Part shown: positions 9,801-16,820 of the stretch, piece by piece
Layout of the letters: every line of letters begins with the position of its first letter
How positions within the stretch are numbered: position 1 is the first letter of the stretch
NCBI GenBank assembly: GCA_902495355.1
Contig: CABUWV010000018.1
Location: 1 to 38,259 of the forward strand
Direction of reading: 5' to 3'
Length of the DNA stretch: 38,259 nucleotides
From: an uncultured Collinsella sp.
Lineage (GTDB): Bacteria > Actinomycetota > Coriobacteriia > Coriobacteriales > Coriobacteriaceae
Notes under the pieces: generated by a model
Databases searched by the model: none
What the model was told of the DNA's origin: nothing
What the model saw: the letters and a program-made list of their open reading frames with translations, nothing else
Position numbers and translations under genes: made by a program

Positions 9801-11585
9801 ACGGAAGCGACGGGTCTTAAAGCCCACGCGGTCGATGGCGCAGATGCGGTCGAACTCCTCCTCGCTCAGCAGCGGGCGCTCCAAGCGCACCAGCTGGCAG
9901 GCCGTGCGGGAGTCCTCGAGCAGGTTGCCGTGGTTGCCCAGGTAGAGCGTGGTCGAGGTGACCATGTGCTCGCGCAGGGCATCGATCGGCGGATTCGTGA
10001 CCTGGGCGAACAGCTGATAGAAGTAATCGAAGAACGAACGCGTCTTCTTGGACAGGCAGGCTAGCGGCGCGTCGATGCCCATCGAGGCGAGCGGCGCCTT
10101 GCCCTGCTGGGCCATGGGACGCACGACCTCGTCGACGTCATCCCAGTGGTAGCCGAGCTTGGCCATGCGCACGGCGGCGGGCACCTCGGCGTTCTCGGCG
10201 GGCATTGTCGCAACGGGCTCATCGAGCGCGTCAACGGTCAGCGTCTCCTCGGCAATCCAATCACGGTAGGGCTTTTCCTTGGCGTAACGGGCGCGCAGCT
10301 CGTCGTTGTAGATGACGCGGCCGCGGGCAAAATCGACCTCGAGCATCTGGCCCGGTCCCAGACAGCCGCTCGTCAGGATGTTCTCGGGGCGCACCTCGAT
10401 GGTACCCACCTCGCTTGCCAGCATAAAGCGACCGTCGCGCGTCACATAGTAGCGGGCGGGACGCAGGCCGTTGCGGTCGAGAGCAGCACCCAGGGTACGG
10501 CCGTCGGTAAAGGCGATGGCGGCAGGGCCGTCCCACGGCTCCATGAGCATGGACTGGTAAGCGTCGTAGGCGCGGCGCTCCTCACTCAGGCTGTCGTTAT
10601 GGTCCCACGGCTCGGGCAGCAACATGGACGCGGCACGCGTAAGCGGGCGACCGTTCATAACCAAAAACTCGAGCACGTTGTCCAGAATCGCGGAGTCGGA
10701 ACCCTCGCGGTTGATGATGGGCATCACGCGCTCAAGATCATGCTGCAGCACGGGGCTGTACAGGTTGGGCTCGCGGGCGCGGATCCAGTTGACGTTGCCC
10801 TTGAGGGTATTGATCTCGCCGTTGTGGATGATAAAGCGGTTGGGGTGCGCGCGCTCCCAGCTGGGCGTGGTGTTGGTGGAGTAGCGCGAGTGGACGAGCG
10901 CCACGGCCGTCTTGACGGCGGCGTCGTTGAGGTCGATGAAGAAGCGACGCATCTGCGTGGCGACCAGCATGCCCTTGTACACGATGGTGCGCGAGCTCAT
11001 AGAGCACACGTAGAAAATCTTGTCGCGCAGGGCAAACTCGGCGTCGGCCTTCTTTTCGATGGTGCGGCGGCACACGTACAGGCGGCGCTCGAAGGCATCG
11101 CCGGCGGGCGTGTCGTCCGGACGGCCCAGGAAGGCCTGCAGGATAGTGGGCATGCAGGCGCGGGCCGTCTCGCCCAGGTCGTGCGGGTCGACCGGCACCT
11201 CGCGCCAAAAGAGCAGCGGCACGCCGGCCTCGGCGCAGCCCTCCTCAAACACGCGGCGGGCATCCTCTACGCCCTTGTCGTCCTGCGGAAAGAACAGCAT
11301 GGCCACGCCATAGTCGCCCTCTGCCGGCAGAATCTGGCCGCACTTTTGAGCCTCTTTACGGAAAAAGTGATGCGGAACCTGGAACAGGATGCCAGCGCCG
11401 TCGCCAGTGTTCTTCTCGAGTCCCGTGCCGCCGCGGTGCTCCAAGTTGACCAGAATGGGCAGCGCGTCGTCCAGAATCTGGTGATGGCGCTCACCGTTGA
11501 TATCGGCAAGCGCGCCGATGCCACATGCGTCGTGGTCGAATTCGGGGCGATAAAGGCCCTGCTGCTGAGCGGAATCTGCCTGCAT
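6897..11585 (-). CDS. gltB: Glutamate synthase large subunit
   Basis: 1562 residues, full length for the family. The enzyme transfers the amide nitrogen of glutamine to 2-oxoglutarate. Seen: the N-terminal class II amidotransferase with HDACGIG (Cys21, the expected nucleophile after removal of a 20-residue propeptide); the central synthase domain with an FMN barrel (ISGHNGGSGAAA; PGEGGHLPGKKVYPWIAEVR); the 3Fe-4S cysteines (CLMQRDCQQDTCPAGIA); and the C-terminal beta-helix gxgxG domain (GLAGQRFGVRNSGATVVVEG). The ATG has GGGGAGG upstream. First gene of gltBD. Long frames on the opposite strand are codon-bias shadows. Confidence 0.98.
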   Translation of the reverse strand: MQADSAQQQGLYRPEFDHDACGIGALADINGERHHQILDDALPILVNLEHRGGTGLEKNTGDGAGILFQVPHHFFRKEAQKCGQILPAEGDYGVAMLFFPQDDKGVEDARRVFEEGCAEAGVPLLFWREVPVDPHDLGETARACMPTILQAFLGRPDDTPAGDAFERRLYVCRRTIEKKADAEFALRDKIFYVCSMSSRTIVYKGMLVATQMRRFFIDLNDAAVKTAVALVHSRYSTNTTPSWERAHPNRFIIHNGEINTLKGNVNWIRAREPNLYSPVLQHDLERVMPIINREGSDSAILDNVLEFLVMNGRPLTRAASMLLPEPWDHNDSLSEERRAYDAYQSMLMEPWDGPAAIAFTDGRTLGAALDRNGLRPARYYVTRDGRFMLASEVGTIEVRPENILTSGCLGPGQMLEVDFARGRVIYNDELRARYAKEKPYRDWIAEETLTVDALDEPVATMPAENAEVPAAVRMAKLGYHWDDVDEVVRPMAQQGKAPLASMGIDAPLACLSKKTRSFFDYFYQLFAQVTNPPIDALREHMVTSTTLYLGNHGNLLEDSRTACQLVRLERPLLSEEEFDRICAIDRVGFKTRRFRAVYRRDAGEGALQATLKQLAEDVEAAVRDGVNIVVLSDRAAAGEVPVPSLLAVGCVHNHLIRAGVRTFADIVVECGDAVSPHDFAALVGYSASGIYPYNAHVCIRDLAARGDLDVTAEQGIANYNKAATAGIVSIMSKMGISTVQSYHSAQIFEAVGFTPEFVNAYFAGTVSRVGGMGVEDVEREQNERYDAALAILKSPAPDQLPTLGLTKWRPLGGEDHLIDPQTVYLLQTACREDSYDTFKEYSARLHRTGHAVRLRDLLDFDASGRTPVSLDEVEPALNIVRRFNTGAMSYGSISKEAHECMAIAMNRLHGRSNSGEGGEDPRRETPLANGDSKNSAIKQVASARFGVTSRYLCSAFEIQIKMAQGAKPGEGGHLPGKKVYPWIAEVRQSTPGIGLISPPPHHDIYSIEDLAELIFDLKNANPGARVSVKLVSEAGVGTIATGVAKGAADKILISGHNGGSGAAARDSIWHAGLPLELGLAEAQQTLLQNGLRSRVVLEADGKLMDGTDVAVACLLGAEEFGFATMPLISMGCLMQRDCQQDTCPAGIATQNCRLRRGFRGKPEHVEHFMLFVAEQLREVMASLGFRTVDEMVGHPECLRQVEVPGNRKANLLDLSPVLASATCEFGAHIPGADGRHFLPQMAADSELDKTLDSTLFVPYTADARAHLRPIRFRADIANVNRCVGTILGNAVTKAHPEGLPAGSITIDCDGSAGQSFGAFLPRGITLNVCGDANDYFGKGLSGGEVSVRPNPHATYKFDENIIVGNVAFFGATSGRGFINGLAGQRFGVRNSGATVVVEGCGNHGCEYMTGGLALILGEVGQNFAAGMTGGVAYVFDQYGTLDARVNHESVELKAPTAGELAQIRELIQEHVDATQSPRGIKLLYSFETMSKHFVKVIPTEYERVLAIVAAAEAVGKTHAQAEELAFDIVTGRASAADVARFDVAGGAASVAASSVASTKKEA

Positions 11586-11698
11586 CGCGATCCTCCCCTA
11601 GATATTAGACAGTCAGTTGAATAGGCATACTAGGAGCACCGCCGGCCCGTTGTGTTTCCCGCCCGTTTCGAAACAATCGCGTAACGCACACCCTACGA

Positions 11699-11752
11699 GT
11701 GGACACCGCCGACCTCAAGGACGGCAACAAGGGCCCCAAGTTCGACCTGTAA
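11699..11752 (+). pseudogene. Possible remnant of a protein C-terminus
   Basis: A frame ending TADLKDGNKGPKFDL then TAA has the codon style of local coding DNA (GAC, CTC, AAG, GGC) but is too short to be a gene and has no ribosome site. It may be the decayed tail of a lost gene between gltB and the transporter. A chance frame is possible. Confidence 0.25.
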
Positions 11753-11767
11753 GCTCACCGCTTCAAA

Positions 11768-11826
11768 CATCTCAATCTGTAACAGTAAGACCCAATTTCC
11801 ATCCCTAGTTGTTACAGATCAAGACA
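11768..11826. repeat. 59-nt palindromic repeat, copy 8
   Basis: The left arm CATCTCAATCTGTAACA (11768-11784) and right arm TGTTACAGATCAAGACA (11810-11826) enclose a 25-nt loop, the same geometry as the copies at 2691-4313. The first two bases of the left arm have diverged. It lies about 120 bases upstream of the Nramp gene. Confidence 0.9.
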
Positions 11827-11946
11827 TTTCGCAGCCCCCTTTCACCATCCTATTCAAATACAGCAATTTTGTTAGTCTTGATTAACTTTTGAGCCTAAAA
11901 CGGGTATCCTTTCCGGCGTCAAGCAAACGGCACGCAGGAGCGCACC

Positions 11947-13203
11947 ATGATCAACCATCTCAAACATCATTTTGGCTCCCGACGCACCGGCGGTCACGGA
12001 GGACTCGACATCGCACGGCATATCGGCCCCGGATTGCTCGTGACCGTCGGCTTTATCGACCCGGGCAACTGGGCCTCCAATATGGCCGCGGGCTCGCAGT
12101 TTGGCTACGCGCTGCTGTGGATCGTCACGCTGTCCACGATTATGCTGATCGTCTTGCAGCACAACGCGGCGCACCTGGGCATCGCCACGGGCGCCTGCCT
12201 TGCCGAGGCCACGACCCGCTTTCTCCCCCGCTTCGTTGGGCGCACGGTGCTCGCCAGCGCCTACCTCGCGACCATCGCCACCGCCATGGCCGAAGTCCTG
12301 GGCGGTGCGATCGCGCTTCAAATGCTCTTTGGCCTGCCCGTACGCGCCGGCTGCGTCATCGTCGCGGCGGCATCGATTGCCATGCTCATGACAAGCTCCT
12401 ACAAACGCGCCGAGCGATGGATCATCGCCTTCGTGGGCGTGGTAGGACTTTCGTTTTTGGCCGAGCTTGCACTAGTCAACGTCGACTGGCCGCAAGCCGC
12501 CACAAGCTGGATCACACCCCGTATGCCCACCGGCTCGGCCGCGATTATCGTAAGTGTCCTAGGCGCGGTCGTTATGCCCCACAACCTCTTCCTGCACTCC
12601 GAGGTCATCCAATCCATGCACTTCGAAGGCCAAGGCGAGCAGGTTATCGAAGAGCGTCTGCGCTATGAGCTCTTCGACACGCTCTTTTCGATGGGCGTGG
12701 GCTGGGCGATCAACTCGGCCATGGTCATCCTGGCCGCAACGACCTTCTTTGCGCACGGCATTGTCGTAGACGACCTCGCCGTCGCAGCGGCCACGCTCTC
12801 CCCCATCTTGGGCCCGGCGAGCTCGACCATCTTTGCGGTAGCGCTGCTGTTCGCGGGACTATCGAGCAGCGTGACAGCGGGCATGGCGGCGGGAACCATC
12901 ACCGCGGGCATGTTCGACGAGGAATACGACATCCACGACCGGCACTCATCGATTGGAGTGGCGGTCTGTTTCGTCGGCGCAGTGGCGGCGTGCCTGATCG
13001 TCCCGAATCCTTTTGAGGGTCTCATCTGGAGTCAGGCATTGTTGTCGCTTCAGTTGCCGATTACGGTCTTTGTGCTCATACGACTCACCAGTTCGCCCCG
13101 CGTTATGGGCAAATACGCCAACTCGCGCCCGCTCAACGCGCTGCTCGTAGGGATCGGCGTCATCGTGACGATTCTCGACATCGTGCTGCTAACGGGGATG
13201 TAA
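11947..13203 (+). CDS. mntH: Nramp-family divalent metal transporter (Mn/Fe)
   Basis: 418 residues with about eleven hydrophobic helices. Both metal-binding signatures of the family are present: DPGNWASNMAAGSQFGY in helix 1 and MPHNLFLHSE in helix 6. Retention of the helix-6 Met favours a Mn2+/Fe2+ proton symporter over the Mg2+ branch, which lacks it. The ATG is preceded by GGAG (CAGGAGCGCACC). It is divergent from gltB and convergent with the rubredoxin gene. One full 59-nt palindrome lies upstream and a half copy lies just after the stop. The gene symbol is given by family, and the actual metal is not proven. Confidence 0.9.
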   Translation: MINHLKHHFGSRRTGGHGGLDIARHIGPGLLVTVGFIDPGNWASNMAAGSQFGYALLWIVTLSTIMLIVLQHNAAHLGIATGACLAEATTRFLPRFVGRTVLASAYLATIATAMAEVLGGAIALQMLFGLPVRAGCVIVAAASIAMLMTSSYKRAERWIIAFVGVVGLSFLAELALVNVDWPQAATSWITPRMPTGSAAIIVSVLGAVVMPHNLFLHSEVIQSMHFEGQGEQVIEERLRYELFDTLFSMGVGWAINSAMVILAATTFFAHGIVVDDLAVAAATLSPILGPASSTIFAVALLFAGLSSSVTAGMAAGTITAGMFDEEYDIHDRHSSIGVAVCFVGAVAACLIVPNPFEGLIWSQALLSLQLPITVFVLIRLTSSPRVMGKYANSRPLNALLVGIGVIVTILDIVLLTGM

Positions 13204-13231
13204 TTGGGATAGCGTGGCTGTCCAGATATAA

Positions 13232-13248
13232 CGTCTCAATCTGTAACA
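13232..13248. repeat. Half copy of the 59-nt palindrome
   Basis: CGTCTCAATCTGTAACA is an intact left arm of the 59-nt repeat, 28 bases after the transporter stop codon. No matching right arm is found at the expected distance (13274-13290), so this copy has lost half of its sequence, possibly where the terminator at 13282 begins. Confidence 0.8.
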
Positions 13249-13281
13249 CGTAAGGCCGTTTTAAACCGTCAGATAAATCAA

Positions 13282-13316
13282 AAGGGTCCCAGCCGGAATA
13301 TCCAGCCGGGACCCTT
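13282..13316. terminator. Hairpin terminator between the converging Nramp and rubredoxin genes
   Basis: AAGGGTCCC...GGGACCCTT with an extended imperfect stem. On the minus strand it is followed by TTTTGATTT, so it mainly ends the rubredoxin transcript. It can also stop the plus-strand transporter transcript. Confidence 0.8.
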
Positions 13317-13356
13317 GGACAGAGCTCTGTATGGCTAATCGCCGTGTGTCTACGAG

Positions 13357-13500
13357 TTACTCCTCGACGAGCTCAAACTCATCGGGGCCGACGCCGCACA
13401 CCGGGCACACGTAATCCTCGGGCAGCTCGGGCGTGTCGACCTCAACCTCGTAACCGCAAACGGTGCACACAAACTTATACGTCTTCTTCTCCTCAGCCAT
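13357..13500 (-). CDS. Rubredoxin
   Basis: A 47-residue one-iron electron carrier. The two iron knuckles are plain: FVCTVCGYEV (residues 10-19) and YVCPVCGVGPDEFE, the canonical CxxCG...CPxCG spacing, with the conserved Pro and Phe of the rubredoxin core. It starts with MAEEKKTYKF and ends with an acidic LVEE tail. GAGAGGAG lies about 7 bases before the ATG. It has its own likely promoter at 13544-13571 and lies directly downstream of a flavin reductase-like gene on the same strand, suggesting a common electron-transfer role in oxygen or peroxide defence. Short, but unmistakable. Confidence 0.95.
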   Translation of the reverse strand: MAEEKKTYKFVCTVCGYEVEVDTPELPEDYVCPVCGVGPDEFELVEE

Positions 13501-13543
13501 GATGTTCTCCTCTCGAACGTGACTGCTGGTGTACTTACTTATT

Positions 13544-13571
13544 AGTATATATTCTCAATAGTATAATGCAA
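13544..13571 (-). promoter_or_regulatory. Likely promoter of the rubredoxin gene
   Basis: On the minus strand TTGCAT (13566-13571) and TATACT (13544-13549) are separated by 16 bases, about 45 bases upstream of the start codon. The stretch 13535-13580 is strikingly AT-rich compared with its surroundings. It suggests the rubredoxin gene can be expressed independently of the gene before it. Confidence 0.6.
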
Positions 13572-13588
13572 GTATTTTTAGAACATTT

Positions 13589-14092
13589 CTAGCCTTGATA
13601 CGACGAGGCTTTGGGCGGCGTCTTGCCCTTTAGCACCTTGTGATAGTAGTCGTACGTCAGCGGCGTCTCGTCGCTCAGGCGCTCGGCATCCTCGACCTCG
13701 CCAATAAACAGCAGATGCGTTCCCACATCCACAGTGTCGATCAAACGGCAGCTAAACAGGGCCGCCGCGTGCTCGGGCACATAGGGCATGCCCAGAGCCG
13801 TCTCGCGGGTCTCGTATTTGGCAAACTTGTCATAATCGCTGCTGGTGCGGAACCCAAAGTTACCGATGTAGAGCATGTCGGCGGTCTGACCGATCACGGT
13901 CAGCGCGAACGCTTTGGCCGATGCGATGACGCCCGAGGTGACATTGTCCTTGTTCACGGCAACCGAAATACGCGGCGGCATGGACGTCACCTGCACCGCA
14001 GTATTGATGACGCAGCCGGCGCGCAGCCCGTCTGCCGCAGCGCTCACCACGTACAGACCGCTCGGCATGGTAAAGAACGCAGTTTTGTCCAT
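13589..14092 (-). CDS. Flavin reductase-like FMN-binding protein
   Basis: 167 residues from the ATG at 14092, which has GGGGAG about 8 bases before it; the frame is open upstream, but that is not a better start. The sequence follows the flavin reductase-like split beta-barrel fold: an N-terminal PSGLYVVSA strand, AGCVINTAVQVTSMPPRISVAVN (pieces typical of the FMN-binding loop), FALTVIGQ and a late HLLFIGEVEDAERL strand, then a YDYYHK segment. In anaerobes such domains are fused to rubredoxin (Hrb) and feed electrons from NAD(P)H to flavodiiron proteins. Here rubredoxin is the next gene downstream. Substrate and partner are inferred. Confidence 0.85.
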   Translation of the reverse strand: MDKTAFFTMPSGLYVVSAAADGLRAGCVINTAVQVTSMPPRISVAVNKDNVTSGVIASAKAFALTVIGQTADMLYIGNFGFRTSSDYDKFAKYETRETALGMPYVPEHAAALFSCRLIDTVDVGTHLLFIGEVEDAERLSDETPLTYDYYHKVLKGKTPPKASSYQG

Positions 14093-14146
14093 AACGATCA
14101 CTCCCCTAGCTCGGGTTGGAACCTCATGAATGTATGTACCCACAAA

Positions 14147-14177
14147 AAAGGCGGCACCCATAACGGACGCCGCCTTT
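14147..14177 (-). terminator. Rho-independent terminator upstream of the flavin reductase gene
   Basis: A perfect 9-bp stem AAAGGCGGC/GCCGCCTTT with a 13-nt loop, followed on the minus strand by TTTTTTG. It ends transcripts arriving from smpB and separates them from the flavin reductase gene, whose start lies 55 bases further on. Confidence 0.85.
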
Positions 14178-14219
14178 GAGACATATGTGTCAGAACAGTA
14201 AGAAAGATGAGACGCCCGC

Positions 14220-14285
14220 AGTTGCGGTGAAATAGGGACTGAATAGCCCCTCAAACAGGAAAACAGTCCGTATTCCACCGCAACT
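14220..14285. repeat. 66-nt palindromic repeat (AGTTGCGGTG family), copy 1
   Basis: Two 22-nt arms (14220-14241 and 14264-14285), starting AGTTGCGGTGAAATAGGGAC, pair with two mismatches around a 22-nt loop. It lies directly after the smpB stop codon. A better preserved copy is at 29794-29860. Confidence 0.9.
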
Positions 14286-14297
14286 TATACAGAGTGC

Positions 14298-14768
14298 CTA
14301 GCGGTTGCGTTCCTTAAGGGCGCGGTCGATCTCGCGTTGGACATCACGCTTGGCCATGTCCTCGCGCTTGTCGTAGAGCTTCTTGCCGCGACCCAGACCC
14401 AGCAGCAGCTTTACGCGGCCGTCGGTATTAAAGTAGAGCTCCAACGGAACCAGCGCATAACCACGGTTGCGAAGTTTGCCGTCAAGAAAGTCGATCTCCT
14501 TGCGGTGCAGCAGCAGACGACGCCGACGGTCAGGATCGCGATTCCACACGCCACCATGGCTATAAGGGTGGATATGCAGGCCGACGAGCCAGCACTCCCC
14601 GCCGCGGATCAGCGCGAAGGTATCGGTGATCTGGCAGGCGCGCTCGCGAATCGACTTGACCTCGGTGCCACTCAGCTCAATACCGCACTCAAACGTCTCA
14701 TCGATAAAGTACTCGTGATGTGCCGAGCGATTCTTGGAAATGAGTTTGCGCTCGCGCTTACTGGGCAT
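14298..14768 (-). CDS. smpB: SsrA-binding protein SmpB
   Basis: 156 residues, normal for SmpB, which delivers tmRNA to stalled ribosomes for trans-translation. Seen: the N-terminal NRSAHHEYFIDETFECGIEL, the highly conserved GTEVKSIR, then LHIHPYSHGGVWNRDPDRRR and LLLHRKEI, and the C-terminal GRGKKLYDKREDMAKRD tail that enters the ribosome channel. The ATG at 14768 follows AAGGAGG and overlaps the end of the upstream gene by 11 bases, so the two are coupled. The tmRNA gene, often nearby, is not in this window. In many actinobacteria smpB follows ftsEX; here it lies about 11 kb away. Confidence 0.97.
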   Translation of the reverse strand: MPSKRERKLISKNRSAHHEYFIDETFECGIELSGTEVKSIRERACQITDTFALIRGGECWLVGLHIHPYSHGGVWNRDPDRRRRLLLHRKEIDFLDGKLRNRGYALVPLELYFNTDGRVKLLLGLGRGKKLYDKREDMAKRDVQREIDRALKERNR

Positions 14769-15675
14769 CGCCGGCCTCCTTGGCGCCATCGGCGTTTGAG
14801 CCCGCAGCCTCGCGCTTTGCCTTGCGCTCGGCATTGAGCTCGGCATCGCTCTCGCGCACCAGTTTGATAATCGCCGCGCAGGCCTCCTCGCCCACCAAGT
14901 CGCGAGCACGTACCGTCAGGCGCGTCGCCTCCTGCTTGTCGCCGTCGCTTGCAGCATCGGTCGCGCACATAATCAGGCAGATGGCAATCTCGGCCGAAGG
15001 CGAGGTCGGCACGCCTTGCAGGGCCAGTTCACCCATCACGTGGTCGTCGCTCTCATCGGCGGCATCCGGATAGGTGGTATGGATCTTGTTGAGCAGGCGC
15101 GTCGTATGCGCATCGTTGGGCGCCAAGCGCAGCGCCAGACGCGCGCAGCCCACGGCAGCCGAAACGTTCTCGGTCTCGGGCTCCAAGAAGTACTGACCTA
15201 GATTGGCGTAAGCGCGGGCGGCGCACTTGCCATCGCTTGCACGCTCCAGCACCGAGAACGAGAGCGATGCCCATTCCTGCTTGTCCTCGAGAGCGCGGAA
15301 CAGCTCGGCCAGATCCAGGCGGTAGTTGCAGTTCATGGGGTCCCAGCGCACGGCCTGCATCAAGGCGTTGCGAGCACTCACATAATCCTGCTGGCGAATG
15401 TAGGCAAACGCCATGTCAGAGTACAGGCGGTCAAACGGCACCTCGACCTGCACGAGCTCGCGCGGATCCTTCTCCACGCGGCGATAGGCCAAGCGCTCAA
15501 ACTTGCTATCGAAGCTAAAGTATTGACGCTTCTCCTCCGTCTTGCACTCAGCGTCGATATACTCCTCGGCGAGCTCCACCAGACGCTCCAGCAGCGGCGT
15601 CGCCGTAGCCAGGTCGCCCTGCGCCAGATAGTTCTCGGCATACGTGATGTCTTGCAAGCTGATGGGCAGATCCAT
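14758..15675 (-). CDS. TPR-like helical-repeat protein, function unknown
   Basis: 305 residues from the ATG at 15675 (GAGGAG 6 bases upstream). The sequence is almost entirely amphipathic helices. TPR-like pairs are visible: AENYLAQGDLATATPLLERL (about residues 13-32), DMAFAYIRQQDYVSARNALM with the following VRWDP, and AYANLGQYFL...CARLALRLAPND. The last 30 residues are a charged, probably disordered tail. No signal peptide or membrane segment is visible. The overlap with smpB suggests a shared transcript and perhaps a role in translation or stress, but that is only context. Confidence 0.75.
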   Translation of the reverse strand: MDLPISLQDITYAENYLAQGDLATATPLLERLVELAEEYIDAECKTEEKRQYFSFDSKFERLAYRRVEKDPRELVQVEVPFDRLYSDMAFAYIRQQDYVSARNALMQAVRWDPMNCNYRLDLAELFRALEDKQEWASLSFSVLERASDGKCAARAYANLGQYFLEPETENVSAAVGCARLALRLAPNDAHTTRLLNKIHTTYPDAADESDDHVMGELALQGVPTSPSAEIAICLIMCATDAASDGDKQEATRLTVRARDLVGEEACAAIIKLVRESDAELNAERKAKREAAGSNADGAKEAGDAQ

Positions 15676-15735
15676 GGCTACTCCTCGATCTGAGCGAAAC
15701 ACGGCAGGCGCCGTATATACGGTTAATACACAAAA

Positions 15736-15759
15736 CCCGGGTCTCTTACGAGGCCCGGG
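15736..15759 (-). terminator. Terminator of the tRNA pair
   Basis: CCCGGGCCTC-GTAA-GAGACCCGGG on the minus strand, a 10-bp stem with one wobble and a tetraloop, followed by TTTTGTG. It lies 11 bases past the CCA end of tRNA-Glu. Confidence 0.8.
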
Positions 15760-15769
15760 CGTTCAATTT

Positions 15770-15846
15770 TGGTAGCCCGTACCAGATTCGAACTGGTGAT
15801 CTCCGCCTTGAGAGGGCGGCGTCCTAAACCGCTAGACGAACGGGCC
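15770..15846 (-). tRNA. tRNA-Glu (anticodon CTC)
   Basis: 77 nt including an encoded CCA. The acceptor arm GGCCCGT pairs with ACGGGCT. The anticodon stem CCGCC/GGCGG encloses the loop CTCTCAA with anticodon CTC. The T arm CCAGTTCGAATCTGG is canonical. It reads codon GAG, the dominant Glu codon in this GC-rich genome. It is 17 bases downstream of tRNA-Gln on the same strand. Confidence 0.95.
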
Positions 15847-15863
15847 ATATGTAGCAAATGCAA

Positions 15864-15937
15864 TGGCTGGGATGGAGGGAGTCGAACCCCCATTGACGGA
15901 ACCAGAATCCGCTGTCCTGCCATTAGACGACATCCCA
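15864..15937 (-). tRNA. tRNA-Gln (anticodon CTG)
   Basis: 74 nt including CCA. The acceptor arm TGGGATG pairs with CATCCCA. The anticodon loop TTCTGGT gives CTG, reading CAG. The T arm GGGGGTTCGACTCCCTC is canonical. It is transcribed before tRNA-Glu, and the pair shares the terminator at 15736-15759. Confidence 0.95.
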
Positions 15938-16213
15938 ATGACTGCATCGCTGCGCTCGGCTGTGCCTTTGCGCAAGAAAGAAATATACGGGAAGTCTCGC
16001 CGTGACGCAAGCCCCAATTTTGACTTTTTTGAAATTCAGTCAAATTGGCCTAATTTAGTCCAACCCGTGAAGGACCTGTGAAGCCAACCGCTGTACACGA
16101 AGGGCAAAACGCCGCGAGCGGTAGCCGTCAACCGTTGGCAGATTCTACCGCGAAAACGATAGCACCAGGCAACACAATCGAAGTATCAATGATCACGTAG
16201 ATATCGAGGCGCC

Positions 16214-16624
16214 ATGGACGAAGAGCTTGATTACCTATGGGAGACCCTGGGCCTCGAGATCACTGCCGACCTTTGGCCCGAACGGGACAAAATCCATCCC
16301 ACACTGCGCCCCGCCATTACTGTGGTGCAGGCAAAATACCGCCGTGCATCCTTTTTGATCATGCGGATGTCATGGCACGCGGGACTCCCCGACCTTAAGC
16401 GAATCCAGGCAAGCCTCGTCGAGTTGTCCGGTATGCCGACCGTCATATCCGAGACGCACCTGGAGCAGCGCCAGCGCGAGCGACTGCAACAGCAGCGGAT
16501 TCCCTTTATCTGCCCCGGCGTTCAGGCATATCTGCCCTTTATGGACGAGGAGTACTGGAGCGGCAAGCCCAACAAACACGTAAAGGTCTACGATCCGCAC
16601 GAATGGGCACAGCTGGCGGACTGA
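16214..16624 (+). CDS. Hypothetical protein, 136 aa
   Basis: It starts at ATG 16214 with a weak GAGG-like site and ends with TGA. The middle has a hydrophobic strand (RRASFLIMRMSW) and then RQRERLQQQRIPFICPGVQAYLPF. That last pattern (basic helix, then a IPFxxPGxQxYLP strand) reminds me of the N-terminal region of Firmicutes winged-helix proteins of unknown role, but the DNA-binding half is absent here. It is either a short relative or a truncated one. No neighbour on the same strand. Its 3' end faces a tandem palindrome array. Confidence 0.6.
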   Translation: MDEELDYLWETLGLEITADLWPERDKIHPTLRPAITVVQAKYRRASFLIMRMSWHAGLPDLKRIQASLVELSGMPTVISETHLEQRQRERLQQQRIPFICPGVQAYLPFMDEEYWSGKPNKHVKVYDPHEWAQLAD

Positions 16625-16642
16625 CTGGGGCAGGCCCGCCGG

Positions 16643-16814
16643 CGGAAAGTGCGTCCCAGATTTCAAGCTCAAACTGGTCCCCACTTTCCCGTCGAGCCCT
16701 CAACCGGAAACCGTGTCCCACAATCGAAGCTCAGAATGGGACGTGCTTTCCGCAACCGGCCACTTTGGGAAAGCGCATCCCATTCTGGAAGCGAATTCCG
16801 GGTCGCACTTTCCG
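16643..16814. repeat. Three tandem 48-nt palindromic repeats, period 62
   Basis: Units at 16643-16690, 16705-16752 and 16767-16814, with starts exactly 62 bases apart. Each has 16-nt arms of the type CGGAAAGTGCGTCCCA ... TGGGACGCACTTTCCG around a 16-nt loop, with differing mismatches in each unit, and 14-nt spacers. The array fills the gap between two converging genes (stops at 16624 and 16821), the usual place for REP/BIME-type elements. Confidence 0.9.
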
Positions 16815-16820
16815 CAGCCG

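Larger units (their letters stand above)
11586..11946. other. Intergenic region between divergent gltB and the Nramp gene
   Basis: About 360 bases that should carry both divergent promoters. A TAATAT-like -10 for gltB may lie near 11611, without a good -35. The stretch also holds a short coding-like remnant (11699-11752) and one 59-nt palindrome (11768-11826). The last 100 bases are AT-richer, with GTTAGTCTTGATTAAC about 70 bases before the Nramp ATG; it could be part of a promoter or metal-regulator site, but I cannot assign it. Confidence 0.4.
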
